Positions 7,770 through 16,411 are shown, counted from the first letter of the stretch. The stretch is DNA of 64,000 bases from Clostridiales bacterium UBA1758 (GCA_002315595.1 DCHG01000067.1:5844-69843), one strand, 5' to 3'. Numbers and translations are program-made. Notes: a model not told the origin generated them from the sequence alone.

Positions 7770-8510
7770 TCAGTACAGAACCTTGCTGAGAAACTCCTGC
7801 GTGCGTTGGTTCTGCGGATGGTTGAACAGATCTTCGGGTTTGCCGCTTTCGGCGATGATGCCGTTGTCCATGAACAGGACGCGGTCGGATACTTCTTTGG
7901 CAAAGCCCATTTCGTGCGTGACGATGACGGAGGTCATGCCGTCACGCACAAGGGACTTGATAACTTCGAGTACTTCGCCGACCATTTCAGGGTCAAGTGC
8001 GGAGGTCGGTTCGTCAAAGAGCATGACATCCGGCTCCATTGCGAGGGCACGGACAATGGCAAGACGCTGCTTCTGACCGCCGGAAAGGCGAGTCGGATGC
8101 TCGTTACGCTTATCGTACAGACCGACGCGGTTCAACAGTGATTTAGCGATCTCGTCCGCTTCCTGTTGAGTTTTCTTGTTAAGAAGCACCGGCGCGAGAG
8201 TGATGTTTTTTTGCACGGAAAGATGCGGAAAAACATTAAAATGCTGGAAGACCATACCCATCTTCTGACGATGGATGTTGATGTCGACATTGGCGTTGGT
8301 TATTTCGGTACCTTCAAAGAAGATCTGACCGGCTTCCGGCACTTCAAGCAGGTTCAGGCAACGCAAAAACGTGCTTTTTCCGCCGCCGGACGGACCGATG
8401 ATGGAAACGACTTCGCCCTTGCTGATATGTTCGGAAACGCCCTTGAGAACATGAAGGGTGCCCTTTCCGTTGAGCGTAAAACTCTTATGCAGATCAATCG
8501 TCTTAATCAT
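7770..8510 (-). CDS. Polar amino-acid ABC transporter, ATP-binding protein
   Basis: A 246-residue ATPase of the GlnQ/HisP type that powers amino-acid import at the membrane. Walker A is GPSGGGKST, the signature is LSGGQKQR, Walker B is [12 protein letters not shown], and the switch His is in VTHEMGF. Its ATG lies inside the end of the permease gene (8-base overlap), so translation is coupled. The permease and binding protein are encoded just upstream and an M20 amidohydrolase follows. Confidence 0.95.
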   Translation of the reverse strand: MIKTIDLHKSFTLNGKGTLHVLKGVSEHISKGEVVSIIGPSGGGKSTFLRCLNLLEVPEAGQIFFEGTEITNANVDINIHRQKMGMVFQHFNVFPHLSVQKNITLAPVLLNKKTQQEADEIAKSLLNRVGLYDKRNEHPTRLSGGQKQRLAIVRALAMEPDVMLFDEPTSALDPEMVGEVLEVIKSLVRDGMTSVIVTHEMGFAKEVSDRVLFMDNGIIAESGKPEDLFNHPQNQRTQEFLSKVLY

Positions 8511-9177
8511 TGGCTTTCAGTCTCCTCTCGAATACGCCGAGCAGTTTGCTCAAAACGAAGGTCAGCACGAAGTAAATCACACCGACGATGAACAGACATT
8601 CAATGGTGAGGTAGGTGTTGCCCTTGACCTTCAAATAAGCGGTCATCAACTCGCCGATAAAGAACGTGGATGCCAGCGAAGTATCCTTGACAATCATAAT
8701 GAATTCGTTGCCGAGGGCGGGAAGAATGTTTTTGACCGCCTGCGGCAGAATGATGCGCGTCATGGTCTGACCGGAAGAAAGACCGAGACTGCGTGCGGCT
8801 TCGCTTTGACCGCGGTCGATCGCCTGAATGCCGGAACGGAAGACTTCCGAAACATACGCGGCAGAGTTGATGATCAAAGCGATCGTAATGCTCATATAGT
8901 CCGAGATCTGAATAGGGAGAAGTTGCGGGATGAGGAAGTAGCCGACATACAACTGTAAAAGCATCGGCGTACCGCGGACGACTTCGACAATTGCGATGAC
9001 GAGCCAGTTCAGGGGCTTGAATTTTGACATTCTGCCGATACAGAAAAGAATACCGAGCAATGCGCCGAAGACGACTGTGATCACGGAAAGAATCAAAGTG
9101 TAACTGACGCCCTCGATCAGGAATACTTTCCAGTATTTCGACAAAATATTGCCGATATTGGTAATATATTCGCTCAT
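8503..9177 (-). CDS. Polar amino-acid ABC transporter, permease
   Basis: A 224-residue permease of the HisM/GlnP family with five predicted membrane helices. The EAA loop that contacts the ATPase is present ([21 protein letters not shown] at about residues 138-158). An AGGAGGTC site lies 5 bases before the ATG. Only one permease gene is present, so it probably works as a homodimer. A stem-loop separates it from the binding-protein gene upstream. Confidence 0.94.
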   Translation of the reverse strand: MSEYITNIGNILSKYWKVFLIEGVSYTLILSVITVVFGALLGILFCIGRMSKFKPLNWLVIAIVEVVRGTPMLLQLYVGYFLIPQLLPIQISDYMSITIALIINSAAYVSEVFRSGIQAIDRGQSEAARSLGLSSGQTMTRIILPQAVKNILPALGNEFIMIVKDTSLASTFFIGELMTAYLKVKGNTYLTIECLFIVGVIYFVLTFVLSKLLGVFERRLKAND

Positions 9178-9227
9178 TTTGACCTCCTAAAAGGGAATTA
9201 AGAATTTTCTTTATAAACAAGAGAATG

Positions 9228-9259
9228 TCAAGGCCACCTTTTGGGTTGACCTTGACAGT
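9228..9259 (-). promoter_or_regulatory. Intercistronic stem-loop between binding protein and permease genes
   Basis: TGTCAAGG and CCTTGACA form an 8-bp stem with an inner ACC/GGT helix in the 105-base gap. The T-tract after it is poor, so partial termination or mRNA 3'-end stabilisation is more likely than full termination. This would give more binding protein than membrane components, as in many binding-protein-dependent operons. Confidence 0.6.
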
Positions 9260-9282
9260 TCATCTTTTAATTCTAATTGAGA

Positions 9283-10131
9283 TTAGCCTTCGATAACGTT
9301 TCCGTCTTCGTCGTAGGAAACATCGGCGGCGGTGTCAATACCGGCAAGTTCCTGGGCTTCGTCATACCATTCACCGTAGTAGCCGTTTTCGTAGGCTTTG
9401 GCAAGGATTTCGTTGACCTTGGCGGTCAGTTCGTCATCGCCCTTTTTGAGAAGGATGACGTTATTTTCGGCTTCTTCGGAAACATCGAATTCAAAACCAC
9501 TCATTGCGATGCCGTCGTTGTTGGCGATGATCGCGTCACCATTACCCTTTGCAACGGCAAGAGCGTCGATGTTACCGGCTCTGAGGGCTTCAACAGCAGT
9601 GCCGATATCGCCGAATTCCTTGATCTCGGCATCTTCCGGAAGTTGCTCGTTGCAGAGATTCATTTGAAGGGAAGCGGTCTGTGCACCGACAACCAAGCCG
9701 GAGAAGTCATCGGCGGAAGAATACTTGCCGCCGTTTTCGGCGAGAACGATGATGACCTGTTCGGTTTCATTGTCGCCGGCGTAATAATAATCGGAAAGGT
9801 TATAGTTTGCGGCACGTTCTTCGGTGACAGAGTAGCCGGAGATCGACATATCGACGGAGCCGGACTGAACAGCAGCCTGGCAGGCGTCAAAACTCATCGG
9901 CTTGATGACGAGTTCTTTGCCCATTTCTTCGGCAATGAACTTCGCAAGAGAAACGTCAAATCCGATGTATTGATCCTGACCACTCTTGGAAGTGTCGACA
10001 AATTCCATCGGAGCAAAGTCCGGGGAAAGCGCGACAGTCAACTGATTGCTTTCTTTTTTTGCACAGCCGGTGAGGCTGAAGATGCTGACCACCATGATGA
10101 GGGCGGCGAGAAGAGAGATAACCTTTTTCAT
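9283..10131 (-). CDS. Polar amino-acid ABC transporter, substrate-binding lipoprotein
   Basis: A 282-residue lipoprotein anchored outside the membrane. The signal peptide ends in the lipobox SLTGC with lipidated Cys23. The mature part is a family 3 solute-binding protein: LTVALSPDFAPMEF opens lobe 1, followed by GFDVSLAKFIAEEMG and MSFDACQAAVQSGSVDMSISGYSVT in shorter conserved blocks. The start is the ATG at 10131 after GAAAGAAGG. The promoter upstream contains an ARG-box-like palindrome, so arginine, ornithine or a related cationic amino acid is a reasonable ligand guess. Confidence 0.92.
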   Translation of the reverse strand: MKKVISLLAALIMVVSIFSLTGCAKKESNQLTVALSPDFAPMEFVDTSKSGQDQYIGFDVSLAKFIAEEMGKELVIKPMSFDACQAAVQSGSVDMSISGYSVTEERAANYNLSDYYYAGDNETEQVIIVLAENGGKYSSADDFSGLVVGAQTASLQMNLCNEQLPEDAEIKEFGDIGTAVEALRAGNIDALAVAKGNGDAIIANNDGIAMSGFEFDVSEEAENNVILLKKGDDELTAKVNEILAKAYENGYYGEWYDEAQELAGIDTAADVSYDEDGNVIEG

Positions 10132-10156
10132 TTGAATGATCCTTCTTTCATTATTT

Positions 10157-10169
10157 AACCGAAACGGTT
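10157..10169. promoter_or_regulatory. AACCG-AAA-CGGTT inverted repeat in the leader of the amino-acid transporter operon
   Basis: A 5-3-5 inverted repeat lies between the promoter and the ribosome binding site of the binding-protein gene. It could be an operator or a small hairpin. No regulator could be assigned. Confidence 0.35.
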
Positions 10170-10187
10170 ATTTTTTATAATGACAAT

Positions 10188-10216
10188 ATCATACGCGCAT
10201 ATTTATGCAATGTCAA
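10188..10216 (-). promoter_or_regulatory. Promoter of the amino-acid ABC operon with ARG-box-like operator in the spacer
   Basis: On the minus strand TTGACA (10211-10216) and TATGAT (10188-10193) are 17 bp apart. The spacer holds TGCATAAATATGCG (10196-10209), which matches 13 of 14 positions of the ArgR/AhrC box TGNATWWWWATNCA. A bound repressor would block polymerase directly. Two direct TGAATAAA half-sites lie further upstream at 10289-10304. Confidence 0.7.
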
Positions 10217-10452
10217 GCGTATTTTTTATTTTTGTGAAAAAAGATAAAACAAGCGGGTTCAAAATGTATAAACTGTGAAGGTTAACAATGAATAAATGAA
10301 TAAATCCTTGATTTCATTGGCCGTCCTACGGAAAACATCGGGAAGTGACGGAGGAATGTTCATGCGAAGAGCATAGGATGCATAGAAACAAAAAATGCAT
10401 AAAATCGGTCGTTATGCACAACAATATTCAAAATGTGAGAATGAAACGGAAA
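10217..10452. other. Intergenic stretch without a gene
   Basis: This 236-base gap lies downstream of the kinase gene and upstream of the amino-acid transporter promoter. It contains a short hairpin overlapping the kinase stop codon (AACGGAA/TTCCGTT, no T-tract), the two TGAATAAA half-sites at 10289-10304 and AT-rich sequence. No credible coding frame or folded RNA was seen. Confidence 0.5.
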
Positions 10453-11547
10453 TCAGCGAGAAATTCCGTTCAATTCAAACCGCAGATCCGCATTTTTCTT
10501 CGGCTGAATGGAGGCAAAATACTTTTCTTCCAACGGAATCCATCGTTCAATAAAGGCATTCATGCCGTCCTCGCCTTCACGGGCAAGCAAACGGTCATAC
10601 TGTTCTTCCGGCGAAAGGTCGACAAAGACTCGAACGGCGTAGTGATCCGCGAGCGCGGGATGGCAGGCGTAGGAACCTTCGACGACGACGATTTCGGCGG
10701 GAGCAAACGAAATCGGTGCGCCGAGGGACTGATCGGCACAGACGAACGGGCGGTAGGTGAAGGCTTCTCCGCGGGAAAGGGGCGTCAAGACTTCCGCGAG
10801 AAAGCGTTCGTGGTCAATATTTTCACCCGGAACATCAAAGCGTTCGGGGGCTCTTTGTTCGGGGCGGAGGAAGAAATCATCCATATGCAGCACGGGGACG
10901 CCGTATTTTTCGGCAAGTACACGCGCAAGCGTGGATTTTCCCGAAGTACAGCGTCCGTCGATGGCGACGATGACGGGGTGACGGTCGGTTTTTACCTTTG
11001 CGGCGGAAAAGATCGCGTCTGCCGCGACGGAAACATCGACTGAATTTGACGGACGGATGACAACGCGATACGCGGGCGCATAGGCTGCACGGTACTGTTC
11101 ACTGTGCGAGATCGTCGGGTAACCCGCCATCGAATAGGACATCAGGAAGCGTTTCAGGTCACAGGGCATAAAATCGAATAAACCGCGGTCGGCGGCTTCC
11201 AAGGCGATTCCGAGTTTCGTTCGGAAGGAACGCTTGTCGCCGGTGTGTTCGGTGGCGGAACGGACAAATTTGTCGTTTAACTCTTCCAATGGGTATTTTT
11301 TGTCGTCGATTGCACCAAGCATGACACGTGCAAGCCCGTTGCCGATGTCCTCGTAAATTTCCTCGGAAAAGTCGTGACGGATGGTGGTGTATTCCTGCTT
11401 CAATCGGGCAAGGCTTTCCGCCGGATCGGCAATGAGATGACCGCCGCCGAACTCGTTTTGAAAGGCGAGTTTGATGACATCCTGCGCGGTCAGTTTCGGA
11501 TAGCGTGCGGTATGACGGATCAGTGTTATATCAAACGGATGATACAT
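10453..11547 (-). CDS. Uridine-kinase-like P-loop protein with an extra N-terminal domain
   Basis: A 364-residue cytosolic protein. The start is the ATG at 11547, 7 bases after AAGGAGT. The C-terminal half (from about residue 190) is a nucleoside-kinase P-loop domain: VIVAIDGRCTSGKSTLA holds Walker A (198-205), LHMDDFFLRP follows, and EIVVVEGSYACHPALADHYAVR resembles the Walker B region of uridine kinases. The N-terminal 160 residues (LIRHTARYPKLTAQDVIKLAFQ at the start) form a separate helical domain that was not recognised. The phosphate acceptor is unknown. It is divergent from an ECF transporter component. Confidence 0.8.
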   Translation of the reverse strand: MYHPFDITLIRHTARYPKLTAQDVIKLAFQNEFGGGHLIADPAESLARLKQEYTTIRHDFSEEIYEDIGNGLARVMLGAIDDKKYPLEELNDKFVRSATEHTGDKRSFRTKLGIALEAADRGLFDFMPCDLKRFLMSYSMAGYPTISHSEQYRAAYAPAYRVVIRPSNSVDVSVAADAIFSAAKVKTDRHPVIVAIDGRCTSGKSTLARVLAEKYGVPVLHMDDFFLRPEQRAPERFDVPGENIDHERFLAEVLTPLSRGEAFTYRPFVCADQSLGAPISFAPAEIVVVEGSYACHPALADHYAVRVFVDLSPEEQYDRLLAREGEDGMNAFIERWIPLEEKYFASIQPKKNADLRFELNGISR

Positions 11548-11610
11548 GACAATCACTCCTTCAAACTAATGGTATTATACACGAAGCGGCAATTCTTTTC
11601 CAGTATTCGA

Positions 11611-11639
11611 TTGACAAAATCTGAAAATGCTGATATACT
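11611..11639 (+). promoter_or_regulatory. SigA-type promoter of the ECF S-component leader
   Basis: TTGACA (11611-11616), a 17-bp spacer and TATACT (11634-11639) give a transcript that starts about 117 bases before the coding region. Confidence 0.82.
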
Positions 11640-11641
11640 CT

Positions 11642-11750
11642 GTTGCGTCGACCGAAGTCGGCAACCGCACGGTCAAGCCGCTATTCCGATTTTGAATATG
11701 GTATCAGGAAGATACTTGTGCCTTGGAAAAGGTGAGGGTATCTTTTTTTA
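11642..11750 (+). promoter_or_regulatory. Structured leader with antiterminator/terminator switch (riboswitch-like, class unknown)
   Basis: The leader first forms a hairpin (GTTGC 11642-11646 with GCAAC 11661-11665, inner CGAC/GTCG, CGAA loop). After about 35 conserved-looking bases, GATAC (11711-11715) can pair either with GTATC at 11701-11705 or with GTATC at 11738-11742. The second choice forms a long stem (11711-11724 with 11729-11742, GGAA loop) followed by T7, an intrinsic terminator. Mutually exclusive pairings before a vitamin-transporter-type gene indicate ligand-controlled termination. No known aptamer was recognised. Confidence 0.62.
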
Positions 11751-11762
11751 TTTGGAGGAAGC

Positions 11763-12278
11763 ATGAATCACATCAAAAAACTTGTTTACACGGCGGTGTT
11801 TATCGCAATCGGAATAGTTTTGCCGTTTTTGACGGGACAGATCCCCGAGATCGGTGCGGCACTTTGCCCGATGCACCTGCCCGTCATTCTCTGCGGCTTT
11901 ATTTGCGGATGGCAGTGGGGATTGGCGGCGGGAATCGTCACACCGATCCTGCGTTCGGTGATTTTCGGAATGCCGCCGATGTTTCCGACGGCGACGGCAA
12001 TGGCGTTTGAACTTGCCGCATACGGCGCCGTTGCAGGAATACTGTACCGCATTTTGCCGAAAAAGATCGGCTATATCTATTGTTCCCTTGTTGCCGCGAT
12101 GATCGCGGGACGGCTGATTTGGGGTGGCGTGATGTTTTTTTTCACATCGGGCTTCGGAATGTCCGCGTTCTTTGCAGGGGCAGTACTGAATGCTGTTCCG
12201 GGAATGATCGTTCAGATCACTTTAATCCCCGTGCTTGTCATGGCAATGAAACAGGCAAAACTAATATTGAACGAATAA
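11763..12278 (+). CDS. ECF transporter S component
   Basis: A 171-residue membrane protein with about six helices, the substrate-binding subunit of an energy-coupling-factor vitamin transporter. The N-terminal half carries the family pattern VLPFLTGQIPEIGAALCPMH, ICGWQWGLAAG and FGMPPMFPTATAMAFELAAY. The start follows GGAGGAAG. The ATPases and the T component are not in the window, so it must share a module encoded elsewhere. Substrate is not certain; relatives with this motif set are sometimes linked to pantothenate. Expression is probably set by the attenuator in its leader. Confidence 0.9.
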   Translation: MNHIKKLVYTAVFIAIGIVLPFLTGQIPEIGAALCPMHLPVILCGFICGWQWGLAAGIVTPILRSVIFGMPPMFPTATAMAFELAAYGAVAGILYRILPKKIGYIYCSLVAAMIAGRLIWGGVMFFFTSGFGMSAFFAGAVLNAVPGMIVQITLIPVLVMAMKQAKLILNE

Positions 12279-12280
12279 CG

Positions 12281-12305
12281 AAAAAACCGCCCTCGGGCGG
12301 TTTTT
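12281..12305. terminator. Bidirectional terminator between the ECF S gene and the DUF11 gene
   Basis: AAAAAACCGCCC and GGGCGGTTTTT form a symmetric hairpin with A- and T-tracts on either side, serving both convergent genes. Confidence 0.88.
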
Positions 12306-12306
12306 A

Positions 12307-13158
12307 TTATACGGTTCCTATGACGGTGAGCGTGGAGGTTCCGGGGACGATCGTCCACGAACCGTCGGTCTGTTGCGTGTAAGTGGCGGCGGGAACGGTG
12401 ACGATGCCTGCCGTGGTGGTAAATACGCCGGTCGTGGAATTGTAGAGATACTGTGTGCCAGGGGCGAGAGTGGTGCCGTTCAGTGTGGCGACGAGATTTG
12501 TCAACACCGGATCAAAGGTATCGGCGACGACGATATTTGCATTCACATCGGCGGGTGAGTTGCCCACATTTTCGATGACGAAGGTATAGGTGATCTGCTG
12601 ATTTTCGCTGACGGTAAGCGGCGAAAGCGATTTCGTGATCGTCAGCGTCGGATCATTGGTTGCGGTGATCGTTGCCGAAGCGGTGACGGGTTCTGCAACA
12701 CCGTCACCCGTAGCGGTTACGGTGTTTGTGACCGTTCCGCCGACGGTCGGTGGTGCATAGTCATTCAGCAATGCCTGATAGATGAGGGTGGCGTTGCCGC
12801 CTGCGGGAACATTAACGCCCGTGACCGTTAGCGGGGGTCCTGCCGTTGTTGCGGGCGCGGCCTGGACCGTTCCGTTTATCAGATATTCGACCGATCCGTC
12901 GGTGTAGGACATCGGAACAACGGTTCCACTGCTGACGGTGAATGCACCGAGATCATCCGTAACCGTCAGATTGGTTAGTGCGGTGGTGCCGCTGTTGGTC
13001 AAAGTCACGACATAGGTCACGGTCGTACCGGGGGTGTAGGTGGCGACAAGTGCGGCTTTTGTCACGGAAAGCGCGTTCAGGTACTCGCCCGTGACGGTAT
13101 TCGACAAGACGCTTAACCCATTGTAGGTCAGCGTTGCCTGATTGTTAAAGGTTGGCAT
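12307..13158 (-). CDS. DUF11-repeat protein without secretion signal
   Basis: A 283-residue, Thr/Val/Ala-rich, beta-sandwich protein. It starts with MPTFNNQATLTYNG and contains two DUF11-type repeats: one from about residue 30 (SVTKAALVATYTPGTTVTY, then LTNSGTTALTNLTVTDDLG) and one from about 168 (TLTITKSLSPLTVSENQQI, then VIENVGNSPADV). DUF11 domains usually sit in secreted surface proteins, but this protein has neither signal peptide nor sortase or membrane anchor. A spore-surface or otherwise non-classical location is possible. A CATATACT box upstream resembles a mother-cell sigma factor -10 element. Confidence 0.8.
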   Translation of the reverse strand: MPTFNNQATLTYNGLSVLSNTVTGEYLNALSVTKAALVATYTPGTTVTYVVTLTNSGTTALTNLTVTDDLGAFTVSSGTVVPMSYTDGSVEYLINGTVQAAPATTAGPPLTVTGVNVPAGGNATLIYQALLNDYAPPTVGGTVTNTVTATGDGVAEPVTASATITATNDPTLTITKSLSPLTVSENQQITYTFVIENVGNSPADVNANIVVADTFDPVLTNLVATLNGTTLAPGTQYLYNSTTGVFTTTAGIVTVPAATYTQQTDGSWTIVPGTSTLTVIGTV

Positions 13159-13235
13159 ATTCTTCCTCCCAAGTGCTGTTTGAGGGGGATTACATCCCTC
13201 GGGACAGTATATGATACGGGGGAAGAAAGAGGAAC

Positions 13236-13688
13236 CTATTTTTCTTTCTTTCGGAGGTCACGAAAAAAATCCGTCAAAAGGCTTGAACAACGCTTGCCCA
13301 TGATCCCACCGCAGATCTGCGGCTTATGGGTATAGTTGATCGCCGAAAGATCGGCGATGCTTCCGAAGGATCCGTTTTTCGGATCGGATGCGCCGAAATA
13401 CACGTTTTTTATGCGGGAATTGATGATGGCGCCGGCACACATCGGACAGGGCTCCAAAGTGACGTAAAGATCACATTTCCAAAGCCGCCATCCGCCCAGA
13501 CGGTGGCAGGCGTCGTCGATTGCCATGAGTTCGGCGTGGGCGAGGGCGTTTTTCGACCGTTCCCGCAAATTGTAGCCTTCCCCGACGATCTCTCCGTCGC
13601 AGACGACAACGCAACCGACGGGGGATTCCCCGAAGGACGCGGCTTTTTCGGCGAGTTCAATGGCACGAAGCATAAAGCGTTCTTCCAT
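13236..13688 (-). CDS. tadA: tRNA-specific adenosine deaminase
   Basis: A 150-residue zinc deaminase that converts A34 to inosine in tRNA-Arg(ACG). The active-site signature is complete: HAE (the zinc His and catalytic Glu, near residue 52) and PCPMCAGAI (two zinc Cys, near 82). The N-terminal MLRAIELAEKA helix and FGESPVGCVVV strand fit the TadA subfamily. It begins one base after the CYTH gene, so both are probably transcribed together. Confidence 0.95.
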   Translation of the reverse strand: MEERFMLRAIELAEKAASFGESPVGCVVVCDGEIVGEGYNLRERSKNALAHAELMAIDDACHRLGGWRLWKCDLYVTLEPCPMCAGAIINSRIKNVYFGASDPKNGSFGSIADLSAINYTHKPQICGGIMGKRCSSLLTDFFRDLRKKEK

Positions 13689-13689
13689 T

Positions 13690-14283
13690 TCACACCTCGA
13701 GTGCGCGGGTGTATTTGCCCGTTGCTTCCGGACTCAGACCGAGCGAATCCGCAACAATACGACCGTATTCGATCAGATTTTGTTTGTCGCCCGCAGCAAG
13801 CTCAATTTCAAGTTCGCAGAACGGCGCACGACGACCTTCGTGAATGAAAAAACCTTCGTCGGCGGCGACATGGAAGCGGCAATCGTTGTACTTGACATCT
13901 TGTTGAAGACGGATGAAATCGACACTGCATTCCTCTTTCAGCCCGCCGAGATCGGCGATCCATTCAGGTGCACCGACGGCAAGAAGTGCCGAAACCGCAT
14001 CGAAAACCCCGGTGCAGATTGCGTTCCACTCGCCACGTTCGGACAATCCGTCTTTTTCGGATGAGGTCGTCTTGAAGGTGGCAACAAGATCGTTGTTTTC
14101 CTTTCGCACGCGAAGGGAAGCCCGATTTTTTTTCAAAAGCCGTTTATCGTCGGAGAGATAACAGGAACGCATATCGAAACGCGTAAGATCCCCGACCGAA
14201 AAAAGACTGATGCAGGGTGCGCTGAAAACCGTCGGGGCAACGCCTGAGGGAAGCGAATATTTCAGTTCGATTTCAGATGCCAT
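13690..14283 (-). CDS. CYTH-domain protein
   Basis: A 197-residue cytosolic protein of the CYTH triphosphate-tunnel superfamily (adenylate cyclase CyaB/thiamine triphosphatase type). The hallmark ExExK is present as EIELK near the N-terminus. Charged beta-strands follow (SLRVRKENNDLVATFKT, FCELEIELAAG) and contribute the tunnel residues. The start is taken as the ATG at 14283, because AAAGG lies 9 bases upstream; an ATG nine bases earlier overlaps that site. The substrate is probably an inorganic or organic triphosphate. It is the first gene of a pair with tadA. Confidence 0.85.
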   Translation of the reverse strand: MASEIELKYSLPSGVAPTVFSAPCISLFSVGDLTRFDMRSCYLSDDKRLLKKNRASLRVRKENNDLVATFKTTSSEKDGLSERGEWNAICTGVFDAVSALLAVGAPEWIADLGGLKEECSVDFIRLQQDVKYNDCRFHVAADEGFFIHEGRRAPFCELEIELAAGDKQNLIEYGRIVADSLGLSPEATGKYTRALEV

Positions 14284-14377
14284 ACGACTCATCCTTTCTT
14301 TTTACTTGGTAATAGTATAAAAGAATCACACAAAGAAGTCAACGCCCCGAACACTCGGAGCGTTGACTGGATTGACA

Positions 14378-16411
14378 TTATTCCTTTGCACCGCTGACGA
14401 TCGAGTAATAGACATTCGAGGTCAGCCGATAGATGATGACATAGCAGATTGTATAGACAAGCACGCTTGCACCTGCGGTGAAGACGAGGAACATCGTGTT
14501 TGTCAACTGGAACAATGTGAGCATCTGGCGCACCATCGGAAACGCGAAACAAAGGTGCATGACCGAAAAGACAAGGGGCAGTAAGAAGACCGTGAGCATC
14601 TGCGAATTGATACTGTGACGGATGTCCTGCTTGGTCATTCCGACTTTTTGCATGATGCTGAATCGCGCATGGTCCTCAAAGCCCTCGGAGAGTTGCTTGT
14701 AGTAGATGATGAGGACTGCGGCGACGATAAAGACAATGCTCAACATGATGCCGAGGAAGAACAGTCCGCCGAAGGTACCGTAGAAATCGGCACGCTCTTC
14801 GGCAATACAGCATGAACCGAATGAGAAGGAGCCGAGGTGGATCGACGACGCGGTGTCGTAGAGAGCGTCGCTGAGAGAACGAAAGATCTCGACGAGTTCC
14901 TCGTCGCTTTCGGTGTTCGGCGTGATGTCGTAATGCAGGCTTGTTTGTAAAAGATGAGTGTCGTATTCGTCGACCAAAGGAACGATGGGCGCAAGCGTAT
15001 TTTGCATATCGCTGATTACGAGATAATAGGTTTCATACGGATTTGCGTCATAGTTCGTTGTAATGTCGAAATCATCGATCTTGCCCGTAAGTTCCAGTTC
15101 AACGCCCGAAATGGAGAGATGATCGACTGACGAATCATTGCCGGTTTTGTAATAATAAGCCTCGTTATTACCAACTGTAATTGAAGAACCGGTCAGCCTG
15201 TTATATTCCTCCACCGGGAGAAAGAAGAAGTTTTTGACATTTTCAAGTTGTAATGCGTCGAGATCGTCAGCGGTAATATCAACGGATCCGTCCTCACTTA
15301 ACGCGCCAGAAACAACGCCGGAGGTGTAATATAGGGACTCCTTTACCGAAACATTGAAATCCGTAATTATTTTGTTGAAGGCAGATTGGAATGCTTCCGA
15401 ATGGTCAGCAAAAGCATCGTCCATCAAAAGATCAATGCGTATGCTGATGTCGTAAGGGAAGCGCTCGGCAAGAATTTCTTCTTCGCCGAAGTAAAGGCAC
15501 GAGGTCGAGGAGATCATGACAAGCACCATCGTCGCAAGAATACAGATCGACGCAAGACCGGCTCCGTTGCGCTTCATACGGAACGCCATCGACGAAACGG
15601 AAACGAAATGCCTTTTATTGTAATAGTACTTTTTGTTCTTTTGCAGGATCTTGCAAAGCATGACCGAGCCGGAGATCATGATCAGATAGGTTGCGACGAT
15701 GACCATGATGACGGCGACGAAGAAAAGCACGAGCGCGGAGATCGGATCGTCGATCGTCACGGCAAGATAATATGCCGCACCGAGGATCAAAATGCCCACA
15801 ATTCCGAGAAACCAGTTCGCCTTCGGCGGTTTTTCGCCGAAACTTTCGCTTTTGACGAGATCGGCAGGGTTGGAAAAATGGATCTGACGGATGGAGTTCA
15901 GCAGAACAAGCGCAAAAATTGCGCCAAACAAAACGACGGTGAGCAATACGGAACTGCCCGAGAAAACGAAAGAATAATTGACCTCCGCCTGCATAATCCG
16001 GATCAGCGTAAGTTCGGAAAATTTGGATAATGCTACGCCGATGATCAAGCCGGAAACGAGGGATGCGCCGCTTGTGATGACGGCGTCCCAAAAGAGAATC
16101 CGCCCGATATTCCATTTGCCCATACCGAGGATGTTATACAAGCCGAATTCGCGTTTTCTGCGGCGGGTGAGGAAGGAATTGACGTAAAACAGAAAAATAG
16201 CGGCGAAAATTGCGATGACGAAACTGCCGAGCATCATGATGACGCGTAGTGTCGAGCCACCGCGCATATAGGAAAGGTCGAGTTTCGAAAGCGACGAAAG
16301 GATATAGAATATCGAGATCATCAGCGTACATGAGATGTAGTACGGCAGATATAGGCGACGGTTATTGCGGATGCCGTTCCATGCAAGACGGGGAAAGAAG
16401 AGTTTCTTCAT
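14378..16411 (-). CDS. BceB-type ABC transporter permease
   Basis: A 677-residue FtsX-family permease of the bacitracin-export (BceB/VraG) type. It begins LFFPRLAWNGIRNNRRLYLPYY, cut here by a helix, and has about ten membrane helices. A large extracellular domain sits between helices 7 and 8 (about residues 315-530), the part that senses peptide antibiotics or their lipid complexes. The N-terminal FtsX domain holds RRKREFGLYNILGMGKWNIG. The ATG overlaps the ATPase stop. The two-component system upstream completes a canonical Bce module, likely for defence against cell-wall-active peptides. Confidence 0.93.
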   Translation of the reverse strand: MKKLFFPRLAWNGIRNNRRLYLPYYISCTLMISIFYILSSLSKLDLSYMRGGSTLRVIMMLGSFVIAIFAAIFLFYVNSFLTRRRKREFGLYNILGMGKWNIGRILFWDAVITSGASLVSGLIIGVALSKFSELTLIRIMQAEVNYSFVFSGSSVLLTVVLFGAIFALVLLNSIRQIHFSNPADLVKSESFGEKPPKANWFLGIVGILILGAAYYLAVTIDDPISALVLFFVAVIMVIVATYLIMISGSVMLCKILQKNKKYYYNKRHFVSVSSMAFRMKRNGAGLASICILATMVLVMISSTSCLYFGEEEILAERFPYDISIRIDLLMDDAFADHSEAFQSAFNKIITDFNVSVKESLYYTSGVVSGALSEDGSVDITADDLDALQLENVKNFFFLPVEEYNRLTGSSITVGNNEAYYYKTGNDSSVDHLSISGVELELTGKIDDFDITTNYDANPYETYYLVISDMQNTLAPIVPLVDEYDTHLLQTSLHYDITPNTESDEELVEIFRSLSDALYDTASSIHLGSFSFGSCCIAEERADFYGTFGGLFFLGIMLSIVFIVAAVLIIYYKQLSEGFEDHARFSIMQKVGMTKQDIRHSINSQMLTVFLLPLVFSVMHLCFAFPMVRQMLTLFQLTNTMFLVFTAGASVLVYTICYVIIYRLTSNVYYSIVSGAKE

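Noticed and set aside
10356..10376. Six-codon frame after GGAGG with two Arg codons, a possible leader peptide before an arginine-type operon.
   Set aside because: It lies on the plus strand, opposite to both flanking genes, and no hairpins or downstream gene fit an attenuator.
11655..11700. CGGCAACC and TATTCCG in the ECF leader look like parts of a SAM-I riboswitch core.
   Set aside because: The GAGGGA/ATGAAA segments, the basal P1 stem and the kink-turn are missing, and the spacing is wrong.
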